A stretch of 64,000 nt of DNA from Zobellella taiwanensis (lineage in GTDB: Bacteria > Pseudomonadota > Gammaproteobacteria > Enterobacterales > Aeromonadaceae), in the NCBI RefSeq assembly GCF_003012795.1, contig NZ_PXYH01000014.1, forward strand, positions 32,560 through 96,559, read 5' to 3'. Both the position numbers and the translations under genes were made by a program. This document shows, piece by piece, positions 50,462 through 61,590 of this stretch. The notes beneath the pieces were generated by a model. It was not told the origin of the DNA. It did not search any database and saw nothing but the letters and a program-made list of their open reading frames with translations. The stretch's first letter is position 1. The number at the start of each line of letters is the position of its first letter.

Positions 50462-50962
50462 ATGGCAAAAATCGAAGCTCAAGCCGGTGAACTGCAAGAG
50501 AAGCTCATTGCAGTCAACCGTGTATCAAAAGTCGTTAAAGGTGGTCGTATCTTCTCCTTCACCGCATTGACTGTGGTAGGTGACGGTAACGGTCGCATTG
50601 GTTTTGGTTACGGCAAAGCCCGTGAAGTTCCCGCCGCCATCCAGAAGGCGATGGAGCAGGCTCGCCGCAACATGCGTACCGTTGGTCTGAACAACGGCAC
50701 CCTGTTCCATCCGGTCAAGGGTCGCCACTCTGGCTCCAACGTGTTCATGCAGCCCGCTTCCGAGGGTACCGGTATCATCGCCGGTGGTGCCATGCGCGCC
50801 GTCCTGGAAGTGGCTGGCGTGCACAACGTGCTGGCCAAGACCTACGGTTCCACCAACCCGAACAACGTAGTTCGCGCTACCATCGACGCTCTGACTCATA
50901 TGAAGTCGCCCGAGCAAGTCGCTGCCAAGCGTGGTCTGAGCGTTGACGAAATACTGGGGTAA
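50462..50962 (+). CDS. rpsE: 30S ribosomal protein S5
   Basis: 166 aa (E. coli 167): [20 protein letters not shown], then [19 protein letters not shown], the loop where ram and spectinomycin-resistance changes map in E. coli. Start at 50462 by alignment; an in-frame start 4 codons upstream is less likely. Confidence 0.97.
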   Translation: MAKIEAQAGELQEKLIAVNRVSKVVKGGRIFSFTALTVVGDGNGRIGFGYGKAREVPAAIQKAMEQARRNMRTVGLNNGTLFHPVKGRHSGSNVFMQPASEGTGIIAGGAMRAVLEVAGVHNVLAKTYGSTNPNNVVRATIDALTHMKSPEQVAAKRGLSVDEILG

Positions 50963-50968
50963 TGCGCC

Positions 50969-51151
50969 ATGGCTAACAAGACTGTAAAAGTAACTCAGAC
51001 TCGTAGCTCCATCGGCCGTCTGCCTAAGCATAAGGCAACGCTGCGTGGCCTGGGTCTGCGTCGCATCGGTCACACCGTTGAGCTGGAAGATACAGCTTGT
51101 GTACGCGGTATGATCAACCAGGTTTACTACATGGTTAAGGTTGAGGAGTAA
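50969..51151 (+). CDS. rpmD: 50S ribosomal protein L30
   Basis: 60 aa: [20 protein letters not shown] and the end [14 protein letters not shown]. Small globular 50S protein; 6 bp after rpsE. Confidence 0.96.
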   Translation: MANKTVKVTQTRSSIGRLPKHKATLRGLGLRRIGHTVELEDTACVRGMINQVYYMVKVEE

Positions 51152-51155
51152 TCGC

Positions 51156-51590
51156 ATGCGTTTGAATACTCTGTCTCCTGCCGCCGGCTCCAAGCCTTCC
51201 GCCAAGCGCGTAGGTCGTGGTATCGGTTCCGGTTTGGGCAAGACCGGTGGCCGCGGCCACAAGGGTCAAAAATCCCGCTCCGGTGGCAAGGTTCGTAACG
51301 GTTTTGAGGGCGGTCAGATGCCGCTGAAACAGCGTCTGCCGAAGTTTGGTTTTACTTCGCGCAAGGCCCTGGTCAGCGCCGAAGTCCGCCTGAGTGAACT
51401 GGCGAAAGTTGAAGGTGAAGTGGTGGATCTGAACACCCTTAAGCAAGCTGGCTTGGTTACCAAGAACATCCAGTTTGCCAAGGTTGTACTGTCCGGTACC
51501 ATTGACCGTCAAGTGACTGTGGTTGGTCTCGGTGTCACCAAGGGTGCCCGTGCCGCCATCGAAGCCGCCGGCGGGAAAATCGAGGAATAA
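51156..51590 (+). CDS. rplO: 50S ribosomal protein L15
   Basis: 144 aa, E. coli length: [20 protein letters not shown] with the Gly-rich [16 protein letters not shown] tail threading into the 50S. The ATG at 51156 is 4 bp past the rpmD stop; an in-frame upstream start is inside rpmD. Confidence 0.97.
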   Translation: MRLNTLSPAAGSKPSAKRVGRGIGSGLGKTGGRGHKGQKSRSGGKVRNGFEGGQMPLKQRLPKFGFTSRKALVSAEVRLSELAKVEGEVVDLNTLKQAGLVTKNIQFAKVVLSGTIDRQVTVVGLGVTKGARAAIEAAGGKIEE

Positions 51591-51598
51591 TAAGTACT

Positions 51599-52930
51599 AT
51601 GGCCAAGAAACCAGGATTAGAAGCTAAAAACGCACAGGGCGGGCTGAGTGAACTGAAAAGCCGTCTGCTTTTCGTTCTGATCGCGATTATCGTGTTCCGT
51701 GCCGGCTCTTACGTGCCTATTCCTGGTATTGACGCCGCCGTACTTGCCGACTTGTTCCAGCAACAACAGGGCACCATCATTGAAATGTTCAACATGTTCA
51801 GTGGTGGCGCTCTGGAACGAGCGTCCATCCTGGCGCTGGGGATAATGCCGTATATTTCTGCGTCCATTATCATCCAGCTGCTGACTGTGGTTCACCCCGC
51901 CTTGGCCGAGCTTAAGAAGGAAGGTGAATCAGGCCGTCGCAAGATCAGTCAGTATACCCGGTATGGTACGTTGGTTCTGGGCACCATCCAGGCCATCGGT
52001 ATCGCCACCGGTCTGCCGAACATGATGCCGGGGCTCGTGATCAATCCGGGTTTCGGTTTCTATTTTACGGCAGTGGTGAGCCTGGTCACCGGTACCATGT
52101 TTTTGATGTGGTTGGGTGAGCAGATTACCGAACGAGGCATTGGCAATGGTATCTCGTTGATTATCTTCGTGGGTATTGTTGCCGGTTTGCCTTCGGCCAT
52201 CGGTGCCACGGCAGAGCAGGCGCGTCAGGGGGAATTGCACATTCTGTTGCTGTTGCTGCTGGCCGTGATTGTGTTTGCGGTAACCTACTTCGTGGTCTTT
52301 GTTGAGCGTGGCCAGCGCCGCATTGTGGTGAACTACGCCAAGCGCCAACAGGGTCGCCAGGTTTTTGCGGCACAGAGTACACACCTGCCCTTGAAAGTGA
52401 ACATGGCGGGGGTTATTCCAGCGATTTTTGCATCCAGCATCATTCTCTTCCCGGGAACCGTAGCCTCCTGGTTCGGTCAGGGTGAAGGGTGGTTTGCCAA
52501 CCTGCTGCAGGAGCTGTCGCTCACGCTGCAGCCCGGCCAGCCGTTGTATGTGATGTTGTATGCCGCTGCCATCATCTTCTTCTGCTTCTTCTACACCGCG
52601 CTGGTGTTCAACCCGCGCGAGACAGCAGACAATCTGAAGAAGAGTGGTGCCTTCATTCCGGGGATCCGCCCGGGTGAGCAGACAGCGCGCTATATCGATA
52701 AAGTGATGACTCGCCTGACCCTGGTCGGTGCCCTGTACATTACCTTTATCTGTCTGGTTCCACAGTTCCTGATGACAGCCTGGAACGTCCAGTTTTACTT
52801 TGGCGGAACCTCGCTGTTAATTATTGTGGTCGTCATCATGGATTTCATGGCTCAGGTGCAAACCCACATGATGTCTCATCAGTATGGCGATGTCCTGAGA
52901 AAAGCGAACCTGAAGGGCTACAACCGTTAA
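51599..52930 (+). CDS. secY: Preprotein translocase subunit SecY
   Basis: 443 aa (identical length to E. coli), ten membrane helices forming the Sec channel. Plug/TM2 region [21 protein letters not shown] spans two conserved stretches; the cytosolic C5-C6 loops that contact SecA and ribosome are present ([18 protein letters not shown]). The spc operon location ties translocon to ribosome synthesis. SecB (10615) is its upstream chaperone. Confidence 0.97.
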   Translation: MAKKPGLEAKNAQGGLSELKSRLLFVLIAIIVFRAGSYVPIPGIDAAVLADLFQQQQGTIIEMFNMFSGGALERASILALGIMPYISASIIIQLLTVVHPALAELKKEGESGRRKISQYTRYGTLVLGTIQAIGIATGLPNMMPGLVINPGFGFYFTAVVSLVTGTMFLMWLGEQITERGIGNGISLIIFVGIVAGLPSAIGATAEQARQGELHILLLLLLAVIVFAVTYFVVFVERGQRRIVVNYAKRQQGRQVFAAQSTHLPLKVNMAGVIPAIFASSIILFPGTVASWFGQGEGWFANLLQELSLTLQPGQPLYVMLYAAAIIFFCFFYTALVFNPRETADNLKKSGAFIPGIRPGEQTARYIDKVMTRLTLVGALYITFICLVPQFLMTAWNVQFYFGGTSLLIIVVVIMDFMAQVQTHMMSHQYGDVLRKANLKGYNR

Positions 52931-52956
52931 GGTTCGGTTATTTACGGAGTTAAGCA

Positions 52957-53073
52957 ATGAAAGTCCGTGCTTCCGTTAAGGCTATTTGCCGTAACTGCAA
53001 GATCATCAAGCGTCACGGCGTTATCCGCGTGATCTGCACCTCTGACCCCAAGCACAAGCAGCGCCAGGGTTAA
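52957..53073 (+). CDS. rpmJ: 50S ribosomal protein L36
   Basis: 38 aa: [20 protein letters not shown] then [18 protein letters not shown]. It has the zinc-ribbon C-x2-C...C...H set, i.e. the zinc-binding form. Last gene of the spc operon, 26 bp after secY. Confidence 0.95.
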   Translation: MKVRASVKAICRNCKIIKRHGVIRVICTSDPKHKQRQG

Positions 53074-53112
53074 GGTTAAAAAAGTTACGATTTAGCTTGA
53101 AAATTGAAGGCA

Positions 53113-53133
53113 GGCTGGCTAAAGTGGCCAGCC
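53113..53133 (+). terminator. Weak terminator-like hairpin after rpmJ
   Basis: GGCTGGC-TAAAGTG-GCCAGCC, 39 bp after rpmJ, followed only by ACCTTTGTT. It may attenuate between the spc and alpha operons; the T-tract is poor. Confidence 0.4.
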
Positions 53134-53219
53134 ACCTTTGTTGGGTGTATGTGTAGTCATTACGTATCCTAGACGGGCTTTGTAATGGCTTATTATTTTT
53201 AAGTATGTAGGAGTGCATA

Positions 53220-53576
53220 GTGGCCCGTATCGCTGGCATTAACATTCCTGACCATAAACATGCCGTCATTGCTTTGACTGCTATTTATGGCGTCGGCCGT
53301 ACCCGCTCTAAAGCCATTTGTGCTGCAGCCGGTATCGCTGAGGATGTGAAAATTAAAGAATTGGATGAAGCTCAGGTAGAATCTCTGCGTGAGCAAGTGG
53401 CTAAGTTCACCGTAGAAGGTGACCTGCGTCGCGAAGTCTCCATGAACATCAAGCGTCTGATGGACCTGGGTTGTTACCGAGGTTTGCGTCATCGTCGCAG
53501 CCTACCCGTTCGCGGTCAGCGCACCAAGACCAACGCCCGTACGCGTAAAGGTCCTCGTAAACCGATCAAGAAATAA
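53220..53576 (+). CDS. rpsM: 30S ribosomal protein S13
   Basis: 118 aa, starting with GTG as in E. coli, with TAGGAG upstream. [18 protein letters not shown] start; basic C-tail [15 protein letters not shown] that contacts P-site tRNA. First gene of the alpha operon; in E. coli S4 represses translation at a pseudoknot around this start. Confidence 0.97.
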   Translation: MARIAGINIPDHKHAVIALTAIYGVGRTRSKAICAAAGIAEDVKIKELDEAQVESLREQVAKFTVEGDLRREVSMNIKRLMDLGCYRGLRHRRSLPVRGQRTKTNARTRKGPRKPIKK

Positions 53577-53590
53577 CGGGAAGGTAGATC

Positions 53591-53983
53591 ATGGCTAAAA
53601 CTCCGGCTCGTAATGCACGTAAGCGCATCAAAAAGCAGGTGAGCGATGGCATTGCCCACGTTCATGCATCTTTCAACAACACCATAGTAACCATTACCGA
53701 CCGTCAGGGTAATGCCCTGTCCTGGGCGACCGCCGGTGGTTCAGGTTTCCGTGGTTCCCGCAAGTCCACCCCGTTCGCTGCTCAGGTAGCCGCCGAACGC
53801 GCCGGTGAGATTGCCAAGGAATACGGTGTTAAAAACCTGGAAGTAATGGTGAAAGGTCCGGGTCCGGGCCGTGAGTCATCCATCCGTGCGTTGAATGCTG
53901 CGGGTTTCCGCATCACCAACATCACCGATGTGACTCCCATCCCGCACAACGGTTGTCGTCCTCCCAAGAAGCGTCGCGTATAA
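53591..53983 (+). CDS. rpsK: 30S ribosomal protein S11
   Basis: 130 aa: [20 protein letters not shown] and the end [18 protein letters not shown], with the isoaspartate-prone NGCRPPK segment. Platform protein of the 30S. Confidence 0.97.
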   Translation: MAKTPARNARKRIKKQVSDGIAHVHASFNNTIVTITDRQGNALSWATAGGSGFRGSRKSTPFAAQVAAERAGEIAKEYGVKNLEVMVKGPGPGRESSIRALNAAGFRITNITDVTPIPHNGCRPPKKRRV

Positions 53984-54013
53984 CCCTTCTTGTAGGATAG
54001 TTGGAGAAAGAAC

Positions 54014-54634
54014 ATGGCAAGATATCTGGGTCCCAAGCTCAAGCTGAGCCGTCGCGAGGGCACTGACCTCTTCCTGAAGTCAGGCGTTCGCGCGATCGAT
54101 TCAAAATGTAAAATTGATACCGCACCCGGTCAACATGGCGCCCGCAAGCCGCGCCTGTCCGACTACGGTGTACAGCTGCGTGAAAAGCAAAAAGTTCGTC
54201 GTATCTATGGCGTGCTGGAAAAGCAATTCCGCAACTACTATAAAGAAGCTGCCCGCCTGAAAGGCAACACTGGTGAGAACCTGCTGCAGCTGCTGGAAGG
54301 TCGTCTGGACAACGTCGTTTACCGCATGGGTTTTGGTGCCACTCGCGCCGAGTCTCGTCAGCTGGTCAGCCACAAGGCTATCCTGGTGAACGGTAAGGTT
54401 GTCAACATTCCTTCCTTCCAAGTTTCTCCCGAGGACGTCGTCAGCGTTCGTGAGAAGGCCAAGAAGCAAGCCCGGATCAAAGCCGCTCTGGAAGTGTCCG
54501 GTCAACGTGAAAAGCCGACTTGGGTAGAGGTTGATGCTACCAACATGCAAGGCACCTACAAGCGCCTGCCTGAGCGTAGCGACCTGTCTGCCGAGATTAA
54601 CGAACAGCTGATCGTCGAGCTTTACTCCAAGTAA
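54014..54634 (+). CDS. rpsD: 30S ribosomal protein S4
   Basis: 206 aa, E. coli length: [18 protein letters not shown]; no zinc Cys cluster. Primary 16S binder and, in E. coli, repressor of the alpha operon. Confidence 0.97.
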   Translation: MARYLGPKLKLSRREGTDLFLKSGVRAIDSKCKIDTAPGQHGARKPRLSDYGVQLREKQKVRRIYGVLEKQFRNYYKEAARLKGNTGENLLQLLEGRLDNVVYRMGFGATRAESRQLVSHKAILVNGKVVNIPSFQVSPEDVVSVREKAKKQARIKAALEVSGQREKPTWVEVDATNMQGTYKRLPERSDLSAEINEQLIVELYSK

Positions 54635-54658
54635 AGCCGGCTTCTAAGAGAGGACACA

Positions 54659-55648
54659 ATGCAGGGTTCTGTAACAGATTTTCTTAAGCCGCGTCTGGTT
54701 GATATCGAACAGATCAGCCCGACTCATGCCAAAGTGACTCTCGAGCCGCTGGAGCGTGGCTTTGGTCATACATTGGGTAATGCGCTGCGTCGTATTCTGC
54801 TTTCTTCCATGCCGGGCTGTGCCATCACCGAAGTTGAACTCGACGGTGTATTGCATGAATACAGCAGCAAGGAAGGTATCCAGGAAGATATCCTGGAAAT
54901 CCTGCTCAACCTCAAAGAGGTTGCCATCAAGCTGGAAGGCAAGGACGAAGTTACCCTGTCACTGACCAAAACTGGTGCAGGTCCCGTCACTGCAGGCGAC
55001 ATCACCCATGGTGATGACGTCGAGATCGTTAACCCAGACCATGTCATCTGTCATCTGACAGGGGATGAGGCCGAAATCAGCATGCGTCTCAAAGTGCAGC
55101 GCGGCCGCGGCTATATTCCTGCTGCTGCCCGTGCCCACACCGAAGACGACGAGCGTCCTATTGGACGCCTGTTGCTGGACGCGGCCTACAGCCCCGTGGT
55201 TCGTATCGCCTACAATGTAGAGGCGGCCCGTGTTGAACAGCGTACCGATCTGGACAAGCTGGTTATCGACATGGAGACCAACGGCACCCTGGATCCGGAA
55301 GAAGCCATCCGTCGTGCGGCCACCATCATGGCCGAGCAATTGGAAGCTTTTGTGGATCTGCGTGACGTCAGCGAGCCGGAAGAGAAGGAAGACAAGCCTG
55401 AGTTCGATCCCATACTGCTGCGTCCTGTCGACGATCTGGAACTGACTGTTCGTTCTGCGAACTGTCTGAAGGCAGAAGCGATCCATTACATTGGTGATCT
55501 GGTACAGCGTACCGAGGTGGAGCTGCTCAAGACTCCCAACCTGGGTAAAAAATCTCTTACCGAGATTAAGGACGTGTTGGCGTCTCGTGGTTTGTCTCTG
55601 GGCATGCGCCTGGAGAACTGGCCGCCTGCCAGCATCGCTGATGAATAA
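54659..55648 (+). CDS. rpoA: RNA polymerase alpha subunit
   Basis: 329 aa as in E. coli. N-terminal assembly domain ([21 protein letters not shown]) and C-terminal DNA/activator-binding domain ([37 protein letters not shown]). The CTD binds UP elements and CRP/FNR-type activators, such as the regulator expected at nosR. Confidence 0.97.
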
Positions 55649-55692
55649 ACCGGATCACGGGTTTTACCGATTTAGTTAGGAAGGATTAGGTC

Positions 55693-56085
55693 ATGCGCCA
55701 TCGTAAGAGTGGTCGTCAACTGAACCGGAACAGCAGCCACCGTCAGGCCATGTTCCGCAACATGGCCAGCTCCTTGGTTCGTCATGAAGTTATCAAGACG
55801 ACTCTGCCCAAGGCTAAAGAGCTGCGTCGTGTGGTTGAACCTCTGATCACACTGGCCAAGAGCGACAGTGTTGCTAACCGTCGCCTGGCATTTGCCCGCA
55901 CTCGCGACAGCGAAGTGGTTGGCAAGCTGTTCAACGAACTGGGACCCCGCTACCAGGAGCGTCCGGGTGGTTACACCCGCATCCTGAAGTGCGGTTTCCG
56001 TGCTGGCGACAACGCCCCTATGGCTTATATCGAGCTGGTAGGTCGCGACGTTGAAGCCACAGAAGCAGCCGCTTCTGAAGAATAA
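55693..56085 (+). CDS. rplQ: 50S ribosomal protein L17
   Basis: 130 aa: [20 protein letters not shown] start; last gene of the alpha operon, with three more residues than E. coli L17. Followed by a strong terminator. Confidence 0.97.
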   Translation: MRHRKSGRQLNRNSSHRQAMFRNMASSLVRHEVIKTTLPKAKELRRVVEPLITLAKSDSVANRRLAFARTRDSEVVGKLFNELGPRYQERPGGYTRILKCGFRAGDNAPMAYIELVGRDVEATEAAASEE

Positions 56086-56095
56086 AAAATCAAAA

Positions 56096-56116
56096 GCCGG
56101 GTTCGCCCGGCTTTTT
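56096..56116 (+). terminator. Terminator at end of the alpha operon
   Basis: GCCGGG-TTCG-CCCGGC with A4 before and T5 after; UUCG tetraloop, 10 bp past rplQ. Confidence 0.92.
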
Positions 56117-56172
56117 CTTTCCCGCATATTCCCACCCGAATCCCTCTTCTCTGCTATACCTCTTTACTGTAC

Positions 56173-56214
56173 CTGATCTGGATCAAGCACCAACGGACTC
56201 TTTTGCAGCATTAT
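56173..56214 (+). promoter_or_regulatory. FNR/DNR-type promoter of the nos operon
   Basis: CTGATCTGGATCAA (56173-56186) is the TTGAT-N4-ATCAA box with one mismatch. CATTAT at 56209-56214 would be the -10 if transcription starts near 56221, which puts the box centre at -41.5, the class II activator position. Supports control by an FNR-family regulator under low oxygen or nitrogen oxides. Confidence 0.65.
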
Positions 56215-56247
56215 TTTGCAATTAAAATGTAAGTTATAGGCAGCCTT

Positions 56248-58410
56248 ATGTCAGTACTACGGAGCCTGGTTTTCCTGTTGTTTCTCGCCGCCACTGCCCT
56301 GGTGCAGGCTGCTGAAGGCCCTGATCCTGTCGAGCAGTTGGCCGACTGGTATCCCGGAGCCGAGATCGTCCCCGTTAGTCAACCCTTTGCCGGCTGGCAT
56401 ATCAACAGGGCCGGGCAGCCGGCCCGCTATGCCTTCCTGACCCGACAGTTCGCCGATATCCCCGCCTATTCGGGTAAACCGGTGGAGCTGCTGCTGGTAA
56501 TGGATGAACAGGGCAGACTGGAACAAAGCCGCGTGGTTGAACACCATGAGCCGATATTGCTGATTGGCATTCCCGAGATCAAGCTGACCGAATTTGTCGA
56601 TCAGTACCGGGGAATCGAGGCCAGTGAACGGGTACAGGTCGGTTTGTCCCGGCGTGACGATATTCATTCGGTGGATGGCGTTACCGGAGCTACGGTAACG
56701 GTTATGGTCATTAACCAGACCATCATGCGGGCGTTGCGCTCGGCTAAGGCGTCTCTGGCCCAGGGGGATATTCAGTCCGCTCCCGATCTTGCCGGTGAGG
56801 CCGTGACCCTGAACAACCAGTGGCAAGAGCGTGACTGGAATGAACTGAGAGACCGCCAACTGATCCGCCGCCTGCATCTCACCCAGGGCGAGGTGGAGCA
56901 GGCTTTTGCTGGTACTCGAGCGGCGTCGCGTACGCCGCCGGCCGAGCCGGAACAGGCGTTCATGGAGCTTTATTTCGCGCCCCTGGGCATGGCGGACGCC
57001 GGTATCAACCTGCTGGGCCAGCAGCAATACGATCGCCTGATGGCGAGCCTGGAGCCCGGTGATCAGCCGGTGCTGGTGGTGGCCAACAGTGATTACAGTT
57101 TCCGTGGTAACGGCTTTGTGCGCGGTGGTATTTTCGACCGTATCCGGCTGTGGCAGGATGCAGAGGAAATCGCCTTCCGTGATATGGATTACCAGCGCCT
57201 GGCGCCGTCGGATCTGCTGGCCGAAGATACGCCCGAATTTGGCGAGCTGGCCATTTTTATTGCCCGGGCCAACAGCCTGGACTTGACCCGCCCCTGGCAA
57301 TTTGAACTGATGGTACGCCGTCAGGTTGGGGCGCTGGACAGCGAATTCACCAGCTTTTATGCCGACTACCAGCTGCCCGATGCCTACCTGAACCTGCCGG
57401 CACCACAACATACCGCTGCAACGGACTGGGAAGAAGACGAGACACCCTTGTGGGTCAGTGTCTGGCAGCACAAGGCCGTGCAGCTTGCGGTACTGGCTGT
57501 GGGCCTGGTGGTGCTGGTGATCATTTTATTTCTGCAGGATTGGCTGGTGCAGCATCCGACCCTGTTGCACCGGATCCGTATCGGCTATTTGTGCTACACG
57601 CTCTTCTTCATCGGCTGGTACAGCCTGGCCCAGTTGTCGGTGGTGAATGTATTTACCTTCCTGCACTCCCTCTTTACCGGCTTCCAGTGGTCCTCCTTCC
57701 TGCTTGATCCCATGATGTTCATCCTGTGGAGTTTCGTCGCCCTTACCCTGTTGCTATGGGGCAGGGGCATCTTCTGCGGCTGGCTCTGTCCCTTCGGTGC
57801 CCTGCAGGAGCTGGTCAACGAAGCTGCACGCAAGCTGAAAATAAAACAGTTCACGGTACCTTTTGCTCTGCATGAGCGGATGTGGGCGCTCAAGTATCTG
57901 ATTTTATTGGGCCTGTTCGGACTGTCTTTACAGTCTCTGGCCCTGGCAGAGCAGGCGGCGGAAGTGGAGCCGTTCAAAACGGCCATGACGCTGCGCTTTA
58001 TGCGCGAATGGGGCTATGTGGCCTATGCCCTGGGCTGGGTGGTGCTGTCACTGTTTGTACGCAAGGCCTACTGCCGCTATATCTGCCCCCTGGGTGCTGC
58101 GCTTGCCGTACCGGCCCGGCTGCGGCTGTTCGACTGGCTCAAGCGCCGGCAGGAATGTGGCACGCCTTGCCAATTGTGCGCCAAGGAGTGTGAAGTCCAG
58201 GCCATCCATCCGGACGGGCGTATCAACGCCAACGAATGCCATCATTGCCTGGATTGCCAAGTTACCTACTACAACCAACGCAAGTGTCCGCCACTGGTCA
58301 TGAAAGCCAAGAAACGCCGCCAGCGCGAGCTGGAGCGGGAAGCGGCTCGCATCAAGATCACTAACGTGGATACCACAGGACTACAAGGAGAGTCTAATGA
58401 GCAAGCATGA
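56248..58410 (+). CDS. nosR: NosR, membrane regulator/electron donor for nitrous oxide reduction
   Basis: 720 aa. Signal peptide (to about residue 22), periplasmic FMN-binding domain with the covalent-flavin motif [13 protein letters not shown], several membrane helices from about residue 405, and two cytoplasmic ferredoxin-like clusters ([19 protein letters not shown]) preceded by the CRYICPLGA Cys motif. NosR is required for N2O reductase activity in vivo. First gene of nosRZDFYL; its end overlaps nosZ by 14 bp. Confidence 0.95.
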   Translation: MSVLRSLVFLLFLAATALVQAAEGPDPVEQLADWYPGAEIVPVSQPFAGWHINRAGQPARYAFLTRQFADIPAYSGKPVELLLVMDEQGRLEQSRVVEHHEPILLIGIPEIKLTEFVDQYRGIEASERVQVGLSRRDDIHSVDGVTGATVTVMVINQTIMRALRSAKASLAQGDIQSAPDLAGEAVTLNNQWQERDWNELRDRQLIRRLHLTQGEVEQAFAGTRAASRTPPAEPEQAFMELYFAPLGMADAGINLLGQQQYDRLMASLEPGDQPVLVVANSDYSFRGNGFVRGGIFDRIRLWQDAEEIAFRDMDYQRLAPSDLLAEDTPEFGELAIFIARANSLDLTRPWQFELMVRRQVGALDSEFTSFYADYQLPDAYLNLPAPQHTAATDWEEDETPLWVSVWQHKAVQLAVLAVGLVVLVIILFLQDWLVQHPTLLHRIRIGYLCYTLFFIGWYSLAQLSVVNVFTFLHSLFTGFQWSSFLLDPMMFILWSFVALTLLLWGRGIFCGWLCPFGALQELVNEAARKLKIKQFTVPFALHERMWALKYLILLGLFGLSLQSLALAEQAAEVEPFKTAMTLRFMREWGYVAYALGWVVLSLFVRKAYCRYICPLGAALAVPARLRLFDWLKRRQECGTPCQLCAKECEVQAIHPDGRINANECHHCLDCQVTYYNQRKCPPLVMKAKKRRQRELEREAARIKITNVDTTGLQGESNEQA

Positions 58411-60286
58411 CCAACATGAAGAGCTGAGCGAGCATGTCAAACTGAGCCGGCGCCTGTTCCTGGGGGGCTCATCCGCCCTGCTGGCTACGGCCGCCGCTGG
58501 CGGTGGCCTGAGCCTGGCCTCGTCTCCCGCACTGGCGGCGGCGGCGGCGCAAAATGCCCATGTGGCTCCCGGTGAGCTGGATGAATACTACGGTTTCTGG
58601 AGCGGCGGCCACCAGGGAGAGGTGCGGGTACTGGGCGTTCCTTCCATGCGTGAGCTGATGCGCATCCCGGTGTTCAACGTGGACTCGGCTACCGGCTGGG
58701 GGCTAACCGACGAAAGCAAGCGGATCATGGGAGAGAGCAGCAAGTACCTCAACGGAGACTGCCACCATCCCCATATCTCCATGACCGATGGCCACTACGA
58801 CGGTAAATATTTGTTTATCAATGATAAAGCTAACAGTCGAGTGGCGCGTATCCGGCTGGATATCATGAAATGCGACAAGATGGTCACCATCCCCAATGTG
58901 CAGGCCATCCATGGACTGCGTCTGCAGAAGGTGCCCCACACCCAGTACGTGTTCTGCAATGCCGAATTCATCATTCCCCATCCGAACGATGGCAGCAACC
59001 TGAAAAACCTGGATGCCGCCGAAAAATTCACCATGTTCAACGCCGTTGATGCCGAGACCATGGAGGTAGCTTTCCAGGTCATCGTCGACGGCAACCTGGA
59101 TAATACCGATGCCTGCTACACCGGCAAGTATGCCGCCTCCACCTGCTACAACTCGGAAGGTGCCACTGATCTGGGCGGCATGATGCGCAACGAGCGGGAC
59201 TGGGTAACAGTATTCAATATTCCCCGTATCGAAGCGGCGATCAAGGCCGGCAATTTCACCACCCTGGGGGACTCCAAGGTACCGGTGCTGGACGGCCGCA
59301 AGGGTTCGGCGCTGACCCGCTATATACCTGTGCCGAAAAATCCCCATGGTCTCAATACTTCGCCCGACGGCAAGTACTTTATCGCCAACGGCAAGCTGTC
59401 GCCGACCGTCTCCATGATCGAGATTGCCAAACTGGACGATCTGTTCGAAGACAAATTCGACGACCCCCGTGCCGTCATTGCCGCCGAGCCGGAATTGGGC
59501 CTGGGGCCGCTGCATACCACCTTCGATGGTCGCGGCAACGCCTACACCACTCTTTTTATCGACAGCCAGGTGGTGAAATGGAACATGGCCGATGCCGTGA
59601 AGGCCTACAATGGTGAGGATGTCAACTATATCCGCCAGAAGCTGGATGTACAGTACCAGCCCGGCCACAACCATGCCTCCCATACCGAGGCGAGGGATGC
59701 GGACGGTAAATGGCTGGTGGTATTGTGCAAGTTCTCCAAGGATCGCTTCCTGCCGGTGGGACCGCTGCATGCGGAAAACGATCAGTTGATCGACATCTCC
59801 GGCGAAGAGATGAAGCTGGTGCACGATGGTCCTACCTTTGCCGAGCCCCACGACTGTATCCTGATCAAGCGCAACATGCTCAATCCCAAGAAAATATGGG
59901 ATCGTAACGACCCCTTCTTCGCTGATACCGTGGCCATGGCGGCCAAGGATGGCGTGACCCTGGAGCGGGACAACAAGGTGATCCGAGACGGCAATAAGGT
60001 GCGGGTCTACATGACCTCGGTGGCGCCGACCTACGGTATTCAGGAGTTCACTGTCAAGCAGGGTGATGAAGTCACCGTGGTGGTGACCAACCTGGACATG
60101 ATCGAGGATGTGAGCCACGGCTTTTGCATGGTTAACCACGGCGTGAGCATGGAGATCAGCCCCCAGCAGACCTCTTCCATCACTTTTGTGGCAGATAAAC
60201 CCGGGGTGCATTGGTACTACTGCAACTGGTTCTGTCATGCCCTGCACATGGAAATGGTTGGTCGCATGTTCGTCGAGCCGGCATAA
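58397..60286 (+). CDS. nosZ: Nitrous-oxide reductase (clade I, Tat-exported)
   Basis: Periplasmic multicopper enzyme reducing N2O to N2. 629 aa with a twin-arginine signal [14 protein letters not shown], a seven-bladed propeller carrying the CuZ histidines, and the C-terminal cupredoxin CuA motif [12 protein letters not shown]. The Tat signal and the preceding NosR indicate clade I. AAGGAG lies 9 nt before the start at 58397, inside the nosR 3' end. Confidence 0.97.
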   Translation: MSKHDQHEELSEHVKLSRRLFLGGSSALLATAAAGGGLSLASSPALAAAAAQNAHVAPGELDEYYGFWSGGHQGEVRVLGVPSMRELMRIPVFNVDSATGWGLTDESKRIMGESSKYLNGDCHHPHISMTDGHYDGKYLFINDKANSRVARIRLDIMKCDKMVTIPNVQAIHGLRLQKVPHTQYVFCNAEFIIPHPNDGSNLKNLDAAEKFTMFNAVDAETMEVAFQVIVDGNLDNTDACYTGKYAASTCYNSEGATDLGGMMRNERDWVTVFNIPRIEAAIKAGNFTTLGDSKVPVLDGRKGSALTRYIPVPKNPHGLNTSPDGKYFIANGKLSPTVSMIEIAKLDDLFEDKFDDPRAVIAAEPELGLGPLHTTFDGRGNAYTTLFIDSQVVKWNMADAVKAYNGEDVNYIRQKLDVQYQPGHNHASHTEARDADGKWLVVLCKFSKDRFLPVGPLHAENDQLIDISGEEMKLVHDGPTFAEPHDCILIKRNMLNPKKIWDRNDPFFADTVAMAAKDGVTLERDNKVIRDGNKVRVYMTSVAPTYGIQEFTVKQGDEVTVVVTNLDMIEDVSHGFCMVNHGVSMEISPQQTSSITFVADKPGVHWYYCNWFCHALHMEMVGRMFVEPA

Positions 60287-60294
60287 GGCGTGGC

Positions 60295-61590
60295 ATGAAC
60301 AGGCTATGGCTATTGCTGTTATGGCTTGCCTGGCCGCTGGCGGCGGAGGTTCGGCTGACGCCGGCCTCCGTGGCCGGGCTGGAGCAACTGGCCGAAGGGG
60401 AAACCGTGGTGCTGGCCGCCGGCGTGTATCCGGCGTTGCGAATTGCTCGTCCGCTCATCCTGAAAGGGGAGAAGGGGGCGGTGATCGATGCCGGTGGCCA
60501 GGGTCACGGCCTTTATCTGGATGCCCCGGGCATCCGGGTATCCGATCTTGACGTGCGCAACTGGGGCCGGGATTTGGGCGCCCTGGATGCGGGCGTTTTT
60601 ATCAGTGAACGGGCTCATGGCACGGCTGTTGTCCGGTTGCGCCTGCAAGGGCCGGGTTTTGGTATCTGGGCCGACCGAGCGAGCGGACTGCAGCTGCTCG
60701 ACAATGACATCCGTGGTGATCAAACGTTGCGTTCCCAGGACAGGGGGAATGGTATTCACCTGTTCAACGTCAGTGACAGCGAGGTTGCCCGTAATCGTAT
60801 TCGTCATACCCGTGACGGCATCTATATCGACTACAGCAACCATAACCGTTTGATTGATAATCGGCTGAGCGAGCTACGCTACGGCATCCACTATATGTAT
60901 TCCAACCATAACGAGGTCAGCGGCAACCACAGCCGGCGGACCCGTACCGGCTATGCCCTGATGCAATCACGGCAATTAACGGTGGTCGACAATATTTCCG
61001 AGCAGGATGAGAACTACGGCATCCTGATGAATTACATTACTTATTCCCGTATCAGCGACAACCGGGTGAGTGGCGTCAAAGCCAACAGCCGCCTGCTCAA
61101 CCCCAGGGGGGCGGAAGGCAAGGCTTTATTCGCCTATCACGCCGTGGGCAATGAAATCAGCGGTAACTGGCTGGGGCACAGTGATTTGGGCCTGCACATG
61201 ACCGCCGGATCGGAACAAAACAGCATCTTCGACAATGCCTTGGTCGGCAACCGGACCCAGGTCCGCTATGTTTCCAATCGTCCCCAGGAATGGTCGCGCG
61301 ATGGTCGAGGTAACTTCTGGAGCGACTATCAGGGTTGGGATCTGAACCAGGACGGCCTGGGCGACATTGCCCACGAGCCCAATGACGGCATGGATCGGGT
61401 GCTATGGCAATATCCGGCGGCCCGCTGGCTGATGAACGCACCTGTGGTCAGTCTGTTACGCTGGATTCAACAACAGTTTCCGGTATTCAAGGGGCCGGGA
61501 GTGCGGGATTCATTCCCGCTGATGGCATTGCCCGAAGGCATGTACGACAGGAGGAGCAATGAGCATTATCCGCTTACGGCAGGTCAGTAA
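60295..61590 (+). CDS. nosD: NosD, periplasmic copper-assembly protein
   Basis: 431 aa: signal peptide LWLLLLWLAWPLAAE, then parallel beta-helix repeats (recurrent NRI, DNRL, YGI, NEVSGN steps) of the carbohydrate-binding/sugar hydrolase (CASH) type. NosDFY is needed for copper-site maturation of NosZ. Start at 60295 (8 bp after nosZ) is preferred over an upstream in-frame start inside nosZ. Its end overlaps nosF by 32 bp. Confidence 0.94.
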   Translation: MNRLWLLLLWLAWPLAAEVRLTPASVAGLEQLAEGETVVLAAGVYPALRIARPLILKGEKGAVIDAGGQGHGLYLDAPGIRVSDLDVRNWGRDLGALDAGVFISERAHGTAVVRLRLQGPGFGIWADRASGLQLLDNDIRGDQTLRSQDRGNGIHLFNVSDSEVARNRIRHTRDGIYIDYSNHNRLIDNRLSELRYGIHYMYSNHNEVSGNHSRRTRTGYALMQSRQLTVVDNISEQDENYGILMNYITYSRISDNRVSGVKANSRLLNPRGAEGKALFAYHAVGNEISGNWLGHSDLGLHMTAGSEQNSIFDNALVGNRTQVRYVSNRPQEWSRDGRGNFWSDYQGWDLNQDGLGDIAHEPNDGMDRVLWQYPAARWLMNAPVVSLLRWIQQQFPVFKGPGVRDSFPLMALPEGMYDRRSNEHYPLTAGQ